Positions 48,342-59,103 of a stretch of DNA of 64,000 nucleotides are shown here, one piece after another (positions within the stretch are counted from its first letter, which is position 1; each line of letters opens with the position of its first letter). The translations under genes and the position numbers were made by a program. The notes beneath the pieces are model-generated. The model had not been told where the DNA came from, did not search any database, and saw only the letters and a list, made by a program, of their open reading frames with translations. Source of the stretch: Mixophyes australis (Eukaryota > Chordata > Amphibia > Anura > Limnodynastidae); the NCBI GenBank assembly GCA_036250195.1, contig JAVHZZ010000009.1, positions 97,277,271-97,341,270 of the forward strand. Direction: 5' to 3'.

Positions 48342-48517
48342 GGGCTAGATTTACTAAACGGCGGGTTTGAAAAAGTGGAGATGTTGCCTATAGCAACCAA
48401 TCAAATTCTAGCTGTCATTTTGGAGGATGCACTAAATAAATGATAGCTAGAATCTGATTGGTTGCTATAGGCAACAGCTCCCCTTTTCCAAACCAGCAGT
48501 TTAGTAAATATACCCCT
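48342..48517. mobile_element. CCAATCAG foldback MITE, copy 6
   Basis: GGGCTAGATTTACTAAACGG mirrors CAGTTTAGTAAATATACCCC. Arms have AACCAATCAAATTCTAGC and GCTAGAATCTGATTGGTT. Confidence 0.92.
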
Positions 48518-49159
48518 CAGACTTTATTTACCCCAAATTTATATCATGTAAATAAAAGAAACCCAACAAGTTGGTAAATAAAGGAAGATATCCATATAAT
48601 GGTTGCAGGGCCAGGCTGGGCACGGGGGCATCTGCTCCCCGGGCGGGTCCCATAGTGGATTACCTTAGGCTGGGTCACTGGGCCACCTATATTTTCATTC
48701 CTTTAAAATGTTCCTAATAGGGTGATGAGTCGAATCTTGCCCCCCAGGCTAAAATTTGCCAGCCCTCCCCTGAATGGTTGTGTCATGGTATAAGGCTAAT
48801 GATAACTGTATAAAGTGTGCCTTTAAAATGGGCCTGTTCTCTACCCATACATGAGGCAACCGTTTTATGAGCTAAACCAATATTCAAGATAATACAATAA
48901 TACCTATTGAATTTGAAGGGCAGATATACTTAAAGTCCATAGCAAAAAAGTTGATTTTCCAACTAAACTGAGACAGCTAGTCTAAGCCATAACTATAAAG
49001 TTATTTTATACATATACAATTTTCCTATTCTTAGGCAAACTCTAAGTTTTAAATTTCCCTACTGCTATTTGTATATCTATTTTGTAATTTAAAAATGCTA
49101 TAAGTTCCCTTTACTTACATAGATGGATATAAATACTTCTAGTTAGATAAGATAAAGAT
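48518..49159. other. Intron stretch, no gene recognised
   Basis: 48600-48770 is GC-richer (GGGCCAGGCTGGGCACGGGG) and may be an old element; otherwise AT-rich and unassigned. Confidence 0.35.
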
Positions 49160-49446
49160 CATCAAGTTCAAGCCCCGCCATCTAGCCCCGCCCTATGGAG
49201 GGCGGGGCTAGACAATTGTGCCATTAGGCCACGAACCCTCTAACAAATGAACACATTTTCGGTCTATTGCAGCAGGGGGTGGTGCCAGGATGACACGATT
49301 CGCTGGGAATTGCGTCTCTAAGGCCCACCCACAATCAACATCACTAAAGAGATGGCAGGATGTGGAAGGCTGCCCTGCTCTCCCGGGAGTCCAGGAGAAC
49401 TCCCAGAATTTCAGGAGTCTCCCGGACATCCAGGGAGAGTAGGCCA
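49160..49446. mobile_element. GC-rich TTGGCAAGTATG family, copy 6
   Basis: Contains GGAGGGCGGGGCTAGAC, GGATGACACGATTCGCTGG, CTCTCCCGGGAGTCC and CAGGGAGAGTAGGCCACTAA. The block order equals the other copies; ends are worn. Confidence 0.6.
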
Positions 49447-51165
49447 CTAAGTCTGTATGTGACAGGTGCAGTTTAAAAGTGCTAAAATGTACCTTTTTCT
49501 ATTATATAAAACTAACAATTTCATAGTGTCAAACTGGTGATCAACATGTTGAAAAGCACATTAAAATCAATAAGAAATTTGCTAATGTGAAAAAAAGAGT
49601 TTGCACATAAAAACCATAACAAAAAAGATGGAGCACTACTGAAAATCACTTAACACTATGTAGAATCTAATTGTACAGCAGTACATTTCTAGATTTTAGA
49701 AAATAGTGAGATTTTTATTGTTCGGTTATATGGTGTATTTAAAAATTAATAATACGTTACGGTAATTTCTTGCATTATACCTCCCACATATCATGCAGTT
49801 AATTACTAATACTTTCATTAGCCTGAGTTTTATCTCCTTCTTAATGATAGCGCTGTGAATAGTGCCAATCTGTCTCTTTTACTGTGCTTTAATGAATTCA
49901 GCCAAACAAATCACAACAGTTAATATTATTAAAGGCAACTTTATCAAAACCTTAATTTCCCTAGTATTAAAAGGGTAATTTATTTAGAGCAGTGCAAGTA
50001 CAAAGTTGATTAAAAATACCAACATGTTTATAGCCAGAAACAAGCCAGTATGTTACTTCAAAATGAGAACGCTGAGAATATTGATAAATGTTTTATACCT
50101 TTATTTATTTGTTTTGAGTTGCAGTTGTGTATAGGCTCTGATCACCCAAATATAAATTTTGTGCAAATGGATTATTTGCAATAAAATCTTGGAATTTCCT
50201 TACTGAATTGTAGATATGCGATTTGATGACTCTTCTCACAGCTCTTTAGCAATCTCACTTGACAACCACAGATGTCTCTAAGCGGTATCAAAAATTCATC
50301 TCCTATCCCCTCCCCTCATTGCCTCATTGATTGACAGCCCTAGAGATGTACATGTGTTATGAGCTAGGAAGCAAACTATACATTCATTGATGAAGCCTAC
50401 TAATTATATATATATATATATATACATATTCTGTAAAAGTAACACAAAGGGGGCGCTTCATATTGCATTAAAAACAATAAATTAATAAGCAGCGCAAAAG
50501 ACTTCACAATAAATGTGCATAGCAACAAAAGGATAAAATTAACACATTGATCTAGAGTTCAATGGAAGGGACACCAGAAATGCTTCCTCTGGCTGCTAAT
50601 CGCAACAAACCAACAAATGATGCCATAGTAAATTCTGCAGAGCTTGAGTTGTGTTAGACTATGCGCCTTACGCGTTTCATTACAAGTTCTTCGTCAGAGG
50701 GAATTCCCAACACCTAACACATACGTCTTTTTACAATACAATACAGCCAATAAAACACTGTAGGTGTTTTATTGGCAGGCATATTACAACAACATTCATT
50801 TGAATGACCTTACTCAATACTTTTGAAATAAAAAAAACAGCTGGCTATGTTCTCTGAACTACTGAGTATATTGATGAATTGATTTGTATTAGTATATGGT
50901 TATCAAAGTGAAGCGCACAATATATATTGTACAAATCACCTAATAAGAGAGACTCCTAAGTCCAGGCTTCTTAAGCAGTAGCTGTTTTATTTCAACATAA
51001 AACAGCATAACTTAAATATAAAGAATCCATGGCTTCCTGACAAGCTAACTATGTCCACAGCCCCTCACTATCGTCCGGCTGCTTGTCAGCATCGGAAGCC
51101 CCGCCCACCAGTTCCCACAATCCTTTTATACACCCACACACACACACACACACAGCAATCACACC
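49447..51165. other. Intron stretch with candidate conserved block and a repeat
   Basis: 49750-50230 is AT-rich, repeat-free-looking and full of TAATTA/ATTAA-type motifs (see findings). 50434-50710 contains GCGCCTTACGCGTTTCATTA and TTCTTCGTCAGAGGGAATTCC, a pattern common in amphibian dispersed repeats. (TA)n at 50405-50425 and (CA)n at 51131-51153. No gene recognised. Confidence 0.4.
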
Positions 51166-51829
51166 AATAGTTGGCAATTCCGCTTATAACAAGCGGAATT
51201 GGGCTTCTTTTTTTGTGAAGTTGCGGTTTTTTTCACTGCTGCGGGTAGCTTGTTTTTGGGCTTGGACACGTTCTTCAAGTCCTCAGGCTGCATAATCGTT
51301 CTTTTTTTGGGGTTTTTCCTCTGTTACCATTTTGTGATTGGTGCATTCAGTTTTTTTTTTGGGGGGGGGGGGGGTTTGTGCAGCGAATTCCTCCAATGAA
51401 ATGGCGCTTTGTGGGTGGGCGGAGTCAAAGGAGGAGGTGAAATAAATCACAGGAAGACGGATCTACAGCAACCTACTGAAATAACTGCTGTGACAGACAC
51501 CCGATCGCTGGTAACAGGTAACACTGCTATATAACACCCTCCCTTCCCATTCAGTAAGCTGCTCATGTCAGAAGACTGCTTATACTGTTATATCATTGGG
51601 CTGTGTGGTATAGACATACCAGTGTCCTAATTTACAGCAATGGCTTTTGCCATATCAGTGTATAAATGTGTCCTCTTGTGTTTATAAAGGTTTTCTAAAT
51701 GGAGATTCAGTGTAAAAATTAGTGTTATAGAAAAGGACGGTCCCCTGTAAGTTGGGCTTTTTAGGATTGGTTTGGGCTTATTTTTCACTAAGCGGTTGCT
51801 TGTATTTCATTTCAGAGTTGGCATCCCTG
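51166..51829. mobile_element. hAT-like element, 664 bp
   Basis: A perfect 8-bp duplication ATCACACC flanks it (51158-51165 and 51830-51837). The right end is CAGAGTTGGCATCCCTG and the left AATAGTTGGCAATTCCG, an imperfect inverted pair. The interior has an inverted TTCCGCTT/AAGCGGAA, a T10G14 run at 51351-51374 and GGTTTGGGCTTATTTTTCAC. This explains the GC-richer patch that might be taken for a promoter. Confidence 0.65.
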
Positions 51830-51837
51830 ATCACACC

Positions 51838-52488
51838 CACGTTGTGCACCTGTGTATGTGCTCCTTCCTCCAGGTACCAGCAGGATCATTAACCCTGGCT
51901 GTACCTTTCCCTGCTGGATAGGGCCTATTGTGGTTAACTTTTCCACTATATATATATATATATATATATATCATACTACAGGAATACATACCTCTAAAGA
52001 ATCACAACGCTAGGACAACAAAATAGGTTTGGTCAATCAGCAGGAAATGTGGCTCCAAGTGAAATGGAAGTGGCTTGGGTGGATTGGGCATGATCTGGGC
52101 AAATTATGGGCATGGCCTAGATCGTACTGGTTTTCCAATTAGGAATGTAATGAGGGATGGAAACAGAAGAAATAATAGTGCGTATTCACACTGGTCTACA
52201 TATGATTGTGCTGCTGCATCAGAAATATGAACTATGGACATTGTAGTTATTTAATAACAAGCTTCTGACATTAATGATGCATTGCCTAGGTTTTACTTAT
52301 TCAGCACATTACGGTTTGATAAAAAAAACAAAAAAAAACTGCAATAATAGACAAACAAAATGATATTTACAGGGGGCTCTACACAATTGTTTTCAATTTG
52401 TACCCCCCAATTCTATTTACCATATAGGTAAAGTAAGCGCATACCTTGGACAGTGCAGCTCAGACATGGTCTAACGTTCATTGTATGT
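51838..52488. other. Intron stretch, no gene recognised
   Basis: TA tract at 51948-51972. 51985-52140 resembles a degraded element (CATACCTCTAAAGAATC to GTTTTCCAATTAGG). Unassigned otherwise. Confidence 0.35.
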
Positions 52489-52782
52489 CATACTTTTCAT
52501 ACCTTCCGCCCAGGAGAAGGTATTAAAAGTGGAAGGGGCTTGATAATGCTCTTTACATCATCAAGTGGGCAGGACAAAGTGTAAGATGTCACAGGTTACA
52601 CCCTCACGCCTCTGATCATTCATGTGGCCGGGATTGATGACACGATTTGTGTAATTATGATATCTTCCCGCCCACTTCGCAGTCCAGCGAGTCACCTACA
52701 GGGTAGAATTGCCTGCTCCCCAGGAGGTCTGCCGCTAATCCAGAAATCTCCCAGACTTTACGAGAGAGTAGACAACTATGCT
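52489..52782. mobile_element. GC-rich TTGGCAAGTATG family, copy 7
   Basis: Begins CATACTTTTCATACCTTCCG and ends CGAGAGAGTAGACAACTATG. Internal GATGACACGATTTGTGTAAT and GAATTGCCTGCTCCCCAGG match the order in other copies. Heavily diverged. Confidence 0.55.
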
Positions 52783-52880
52783 GTATTCACTTTTTCCTTT
52801 CAATTTTCTTTCATTGGTACTTGCCCTTTAACAACCACCTTTACCCTGTAAAAGAATGGAGGAAAGAGTGATGGGGGGGG

Positions 52881-53054
52881 GGGGTATATTTACTAAATTG
52901 CGGGTTTGGAAAAGTGGAGATGTTGCCTATAGCAACCAATTAGATTCTATTTATCATTTATTTAGTACATTCTACAAAATGACAGCTAGAATCTGATTGG
53001 TTGCTATAGGCAACATGTCTACTTTTCAAACCTGCACTTTAGTAAACATACCCC
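52881..53054. mobile_element. CCAATCAG foldback MITE, copy 7
   Basis: GGGGTATATTTACTAAATTG mirrors CACTTTAGTAAACATACCCC. Arms have AACCAATTAGATTC and GAATCTGATTGGTT. A G run (52873-52884) precedes it. Confidence 0.92.
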
Positions 53055-55463
53055 TTGATCTGAGGTACATGAGTATGTGGGAGCACAGTTTCTAATTTAG
53101 CAAGTATTCCATCACAATGACCTGAGCAACATGAACCCGAAATACGACCCTACACCCCTGGCAAAAGAATCTCTTTCCCGATAGCTTTACATAACTGTAT
53201 TTCACTAAAACCCTTCTTCTAACAGCCCTGGAAATAAATAAACCACTATACTTCTCACTGTGCCAAAACACATGAGATTAAATTATCTGCACAGCACAGT
53301 CCCTCAGAGATCTGTGTGCAGTTTATAATAAGAGTTATTTAACATGTACTGTAACCTCAGGAACGTATATTTGATCTACAATTAAATAGGACTGGCTGAC
53401 CCGAAGAAAAACACTATAATGGTATTTCAGCTGCAAAATAAAATCCACATATTTTATATTCATACAGACCAATTCTGATGGACTGCAAAAGAGAGAACCT
53501 GACTTATTTTATCATGCAGTCATTCGGTAAAATATTATTCAAATGACTAATTCCAGGACTTCATGGTTGGGGTATGAGAGATACACAAAGAATAAAATAA
53601 AAACCGAGATGCTGTTTAAAAGAAAACCATTTATTGTGTTGTGTCTCATAGTGTATAGTTGCTCCATGTGATTAGTTATCTGTTTTCGTTCTAAAAAAAA
53701 ATGGTATGAAATAAAGCGTTTATGCAGTTATGTTTCATTGATGTCAGGCAGGGGAGCATGGAAATCTCTGTGAGGATAGGTAATTGATGTGTAAATCAGT
53801 GCGGAATCACTCTGTAATAGAAATGGTCCCTATGAAAGTAAGCTTCGGAGCCCCCACTACAGAGAGAACAGCCATCAGTGGGGGAAATGAACAAGGAACA
53901 AAGATAAGGCTTATTTATTAAAAGAAGAAAAAAAAAAAAGAGAGAGAGATAATAACAGGCAATTTACACAATTTTATATTTCAATAGCAGAATGCTGTCA
54001 GAAATATTTACAAGCGTCTTTTAGATCCCAATATCCACTTATTTGGTCTAGAATTAGTTGCTTGTATTTTTTTTTTGGTTTATTAAAATGCTTAGGGACA
54101 TTATTATAGATGCTGTGAAAGAGCATGAAAAGAATGTATTCATCTTTTGAAAGCAGACACATGTAAATGACATCAATGATTGTAATTTGGTTAACAATGT
54201 GTTTTCAAGGTGCATTTAAATCACTATTATAATCCCCTTGTCATGTCGCATTTGCCGTACGAGGAGCAGAAAGATAATGACTGAAAAATGTAGCATGACA
54301 AGAATAAACAGAGAGACAATTGTGGCGGAACTATGCATCAAATTAAAACAAAGATATACACCATTTTTACTCTCCTAATGGCCCTCAAGGAGACATAAAT
54401 AGCATAAAATAAACAACTCCAAGAGGACGAGCCACGAGCCATGTGTACTGAATGAATCCTGGAAGTGACAGCAAAATATTCATATTACTCTGGAATGGGC
54501 TATGGTTAACCCTTTGCCGACACACTTTAGAATAGATGGTTAATTTATCTACATTTTTTGTCACAAAATGCTCCAAATATGTGTTTAACTGGGTATTGGT
54601 ATTGTACTTGCTAATTCATGTTTTACATATATTCTTAACAACTTGACTTGCGTAACTCATTTGTCATTTACTATCATTGATAAATTGCTGGCTGTCCAAT
54701 GTTTAAAGTGCTGCTTTCACCCATAGTGGATGCAGCCATTTTACAAGCTGGTCCATTTAGTCATTAGAAAGCAGCCAATCAGATCAGTAGGAAGCAGTGA
54801 TGTCACTAAGGCACTGGGAAAAAGAGTCTGACTTCATGGTGGCCATCAGCCTTGTTAGGTATTAATTGATTTATTAGGCAGATTTGACAGGGTGCAAGCA
54901 ATGTAGACACAGATTAGGTACTTATGTGTGATTGGTAATTATTTCATTAGTACATTACAGTGTTGGCCAATGTTTTTGGGTAGAGCATCTAACAAGGGAG
55001 TTTCACAGCAGTGGTTGTGTGTTGAAACCTCTCTAGGAATTGGACGCTTTTATTTAATGGGTTCATTTCAACTTGGCAAAAGGAGAAGAATCACAGACGT
55101 ATGGTGCTGATGCCAAAGTATATCAGAGAAAAGAGTAGGTCAAGACTACTGCAATCATAGCAGAAGAGGGAGGAAAACTACCTAATCACACAGGGGACTT
55201 AATTGCTGATGGTGTGTGTGAGCACTGCCACCACAATGGAGATAATTTGGTTGGTGGAAGTCAGTATCAACAGTGTCACTATCTAGAGAAGCAACTATGT
55301 AAAACATTATCTGAATATTGCTGGAACGTTGTCTGCAGACATGGGATGAATGGTATTGGAGGGATCAACTTTCCTGTATGATATTTTGTTTTTCATTTTT
55401 ACAGTTTTGTCAAACTACAGATATTTATTTCTTCATATAATTTACCTATCCTACAGATTATGG
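53055..55463. other. Intron stretch with a candidate conserved block
   Basis: 53940-54600 is repeat-free-looking (see findings). 54715-54860 has GCAGCCAATCAGATCAGTAG and GTGATGTCACTAAG, similar in style to 34320-34400. No gene recognised. Confidence 0.4.
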
Positions 55464-55775
55464 GCAGCAGGTTGACTTAGTGGTTAGCACTTCTGCCTCA
55501 AAGCACTGGGGTCATGAGTTCAATTCCTGACCATGGCCTTATCTTTGTGGAGTTTTTTGTTCTCCCTGTGTTTGCATGGGTTTCCTCCAGGTGCTCCGGT
55601 TTCCTCCCACACTCGAAAAACTTACTAATTGGTTAATTGACGGCCATCAAGTTGACCCTAGTCTGTGTATGTGTATGTTAGGGAATTTAGACTGTAAGCT
55701 CTATTGGGACAGGGACTGAAGTGAGCTGTACAGCGCTACAGAATTAATGGCGCTACAAAAAGAGCTGATGATAAT
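55464..55775 (+). mobile_element. tRNA-derived SINE, near full length
   Basis: Starts GGCAGCAGGTTGACTTAGTG with A-box-like GACTTAGTGGTTAGCAC and B-box-like GAGTTCAATTCCTGACC. Core GGTGCTCCGGTTTCCTCCCA follows, and the tail is a worn GGCGCTACAAAAAGAGCTGA then TGATAATG. Confidence 0.88.
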
Positions 55776-57038
55776 GATTACTGCTCTTACTTCCAGCAGG
55801 GGGAGTTCTTAAATGTAACCTTCTAGGATTGTTCTCAAATCTGCATTTTATTACTTTTTACTCAAACCCTATAATGGATCTGTAGATGCATAACTGGGGT
55901 CTTTGATGAATATGTCTCCACTGCTGGCAACTATTACACAACTATTACACACCAGACAAGATATCTCTAGATCTCGGTCTTTATTCCAAGATCTATAGAT
56001 CTACTGATCAACTATATACTCACCCTGATGTGACTGACTAATTTTATCTCAACTGCACTCACCAGTGCACTGTCAGAGCTCAGAGAAACCCTCACCAATT
56101 AAGTTTCCCATGCAATTACGTACTTTGGGTATTCCCACTACAGTAGATGCATTACATTAGATCCTATAATTTTCCTGCAATGTTATGACATAGTTTACAG
56201 TTAGTTTTGATAGAGGTCCTGTAAGAGGACTAAACCTTCTTGTGATGTGTCACCATCAGTTAGGTGACACATCAAGCCTGGCTGGGAAGCCAGGAAGTTA
56301 GAATGAGACTGGTGCAGTTTGGGAGACAACGAGGGGGTTGGTGGTAGTGTGGGGGGGGTATTATGTAGGTTCCTCTTTCTATCAATGGAGACCAGAGAGC
56401 TTGCCTTATAAACAGTCCAATTGGGAAGATCTTGGAACACTAGCATTTGTTCTTTAACACACAATTTGCTCAACAACAACAAGAAGTACGGTTAATTACA
56501 GTTTAACATGAATTTTCTATATTTCTTTTATCAACTATTAAAATCAAGTTAGAATGCACATAACCTGCGTTTAGAACTCCTATTAATCAAACTAAGCAGG
56601 CGAACCATTAGTGCACATCAGTATGTTAGGTACATTTATTTCATTCTTGCCAAACTAAAGTCCATCTTGTCAAGATTAATCGTTTTGTATTCTTCAGAGA
56701 AGAACGGAAATCTCCATATCGATTTTAGTGTTCTTGAATAAATGTCTTGAGACCAATATTAAAGAGGTCCCTGACTAGCCAGACATAAAGTGGCTGATGC
56801 AGAGTTAGTATTAAGGCCGGTTTGCGTGAAATTGCTCTGCGCGTGCCCAGAAAGTGGGTGCACACAAATGTGACCATGCAGACTTATGTGATTCTGTCAC
56901 TTCAGCCGGTGCCTGGAACGGTGGGACAAGAGCGTTCTAACGCAGACCAAGTATAGTAAGGGTGTGTTTGCTATTGCACCGGAGATGCTGATTGGTGATT
57001 GATTGATAGATAGATAGATAGATAGATAGAGATAGATA
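55776..57038. other. Intron stretch, no gene recognised
   Basis: 56796-57000 has GGTTTGCGTGAAATTGCTCT, CGTGCCCAGAAAGTGG and TAGTAAGGGTGTG pieces related to the 4277-5619 TIR family. The rest is unassigned. GATA repeats at 57003-57034. Confidence 0.35.
57003..57037. repeat. (GATA)n microsatellite
   Basis: Seven or so TAGA units just upstream of a SINE; a smaller run at 57384-57402 follows the same SINE, so the SINE interrupts or flanks the array. Confidence 0.93.
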
Positions 57039-57372
57039 TGGGCAGCACAGTGGTTTAGTGGTTAGCACTTCTGCCTTACAGCACTGGGGTCATGAGTTCA
57101 ATTCCCGACCATGGCCTTATCTGTGTGGAGTTTGTATGTTCTCCCCATGTTTGCATGGGTTTCCTCCGGGTGCTTTGGTTTTCTCCCACACTCCAAAGAC
57201 ATATGGATAGGTTAACTGATTGGCTGCTAACAAATTGACCCTAGTCTGTGTGTGTGTGTGTGTGTGTGTATATGTTAGGGAATTTAGACTGTAAGCCCCA
57301 ATGGGGCAGGGACTGATGTGAGTAAGTTCTCTGTACACCGCTGTGGAATTAGTGGCGCTATATATATATAAA
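57039..57372 (+). mobile_element. tRNA-derived SINE, full length
   Basis: GGGCAGCACAGTGGTTTAGT, A-box-like GGTTTAGTGGTTAGCAC, B-box-like GAGTTCAATTCCCGACC, core TTTCCTCCGGGTGCTTTGG, a (GT)n run at 57248-57268, GTAAGCCCCAATGGGGCAGG and tail GGCGCTATATATATATAAAT. Confidence 0.92.
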
Positions 57373-57402
57373 TGCTAGATAGATAGATAGATAGAGATAG
57401 TG

Positions 57403-58734
57403 GTGTCTGTATAAATAATCTATAGTTTTATCTTTTACCAAGGGACGTTTCATCCTGATCTCTGTGAACTGTGCTCCTGCTATATAGATTTGACTTTTAT
57501 TCCCTGACATTATCAACTTTAATGACAACTATATTCAATGCCCTGCACATAAACTCTTTGCAAGATAATAACAATGTCTGAATCCCATTAGCAGCACCTT
57601 ATGTCTCAATAAGACATAATATACATTTTCCAATGCCCCACTAATGGTCTTCGAAGCTTCTTCATTTGATCCTTTGTCAAGACACTATCACACAATGAAC
57701 AGAGAACAAAGAAAACTTGTCACTCTCTGAAAAGGCTTCTAGCTTTCTGTGCATTGCATTCCAACACTTGCCGTTTTTAACTAGAGAAATTGACCCAATC
57801 TCCTAATTATACCATATATTTATATTAATAAATAGAAAATAGGTTCAGCCTTCCACTGCACACCAAAATAGAAACCTTCTACAAATTTGGATTTACTTTT
57901 GCTGCTGATCAATGCACATTTTCTTGCACATTTAAAATATTAAATGCAGAAGCCATTAGTGGCGGATTAGATATAGGCAGTATTCCAAAAATAACCTTTT
58001 CCCTTTATTTAAGGACAAACTTTTCACATCTGCAGTAAATTGTGTATCATGTGACTTACTGTTATAGTATTGTATTACTTTATAGGGAACTGTTCATTCT
58101 TGGCACCGATTGTAAAATATATACCATTAAGATATATGAAACACCATTTGAAAGGAAATATCGATGAGATTAGGGAATACTGTAATAGGTTATAAAATTT
58201 GAGTTATCCCAATATTTTGCTGTTTAAAAATGGCATTTTGCTTTTACAGTTGATTTTGCTTGTTGTATAATCTACTTTAATGTCGATCCGGTTGCAAAAA
58301 TCATAAATGACGCAACAAAATAATAAGGCATCTCTACAATTTAATACGAACACATGAAGTTCTCTACTTTTTTGGGGCATATAAGAAATAAGGAGGACAT
58401 ATATAGAAACAAACAGTAGTAAAACAACAAGACTTATTTAACAAAATAGTGCTATATGCATAAATGTACTGTAACTGGGAGCAGCCAATCAGATTCTAAA
58501 GGAAATTTTTCTACCACAGAAAAAAAAAATGCAAAAGGTGTATTGGTTACTATTGGTAATTTCAAAACTCACTTAGCCCTATGCCAGGGTTATCAAGCAT
58601 TTAACGTTTGTGATAGCGCTGCTATTGCCAGAGGTAATCCCCCACCAGTGATCAGTTTTGCTGGGTTCCAATTCAACAAGGATTGCAGCGGTACATGTTC
58701 TGCAATCTTTCATCTCAAGATGGCAATAGAAGAA
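57403..58734. other. Intron stretch, no gene recognised
   Basis: AT-rich unique-looking sequence. 58480-58490 has an isolated GCAGCCAATCAGATTCTAAA. The frame at 58456-58761 runs into the following SINE and is not a gene. Confidence 0.4.
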
Positions 58735-59103
58735 TGGGCAGCACAGTGGCCTAATGGTTAGCACTTCTGCCTCACAGCACTGGCGTCATTAGTTCGATTC
58801 CCGACCATGGCCTTATCTGTGTGGAGTTTGTATTTTCTCCCTGTGTTTGCGTGGGTTTCCTCCAGGTGCTCCGGTTTCCTCCCACACTCCAAAAACATAC
58901 TGATAGGTTAATTGGCTGCTATAAAAATTGACCCTAGTCTCTCCCTCTCTGTCTGTCTCCTTCTCTGTCTGTCTGTCTGTGTCTGTGTGTGAGTGTGTGT
59001 CTATATTTGGGAATTTAGACTGTAAGCCCAATGGGGCAGGGACTGCTGTGAATGAGTTCTCTGTACAGCGCTGCGGAGTTAGTGGCGCTATATAAATACA
59101 TTT
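58735..59103 (+). mobile_element. tRNA-derived SINE, full length
   Basis: Starts GGGCAGCACAGTGGCCTAAT, with B-box-like TAGTTCGATTCCCGACC, core TTTCCTCCAGGTGCTCCGG, a CT/TCTG-rich run at 58938-59000, ATTTAGACTGTAAGCCCAAT and tail GGCGCTATATAAATACATTT. Confidence 0.92.

Noticed and set aside
51050..51480. AFF2 promoter or exon 1 in a GC-richer patch
   Set aside because: No AFF2 N-terminal coding sequence, and an 8-bp duplication brackets most of the block as a hAT-like insertion.
57039..57140. tRNA gene with A and B boxes
   Set aside because: The tRNA-like head is fused to a SINE body and L2-type tail and recurs in several copies; no functional cloverleaf was established.
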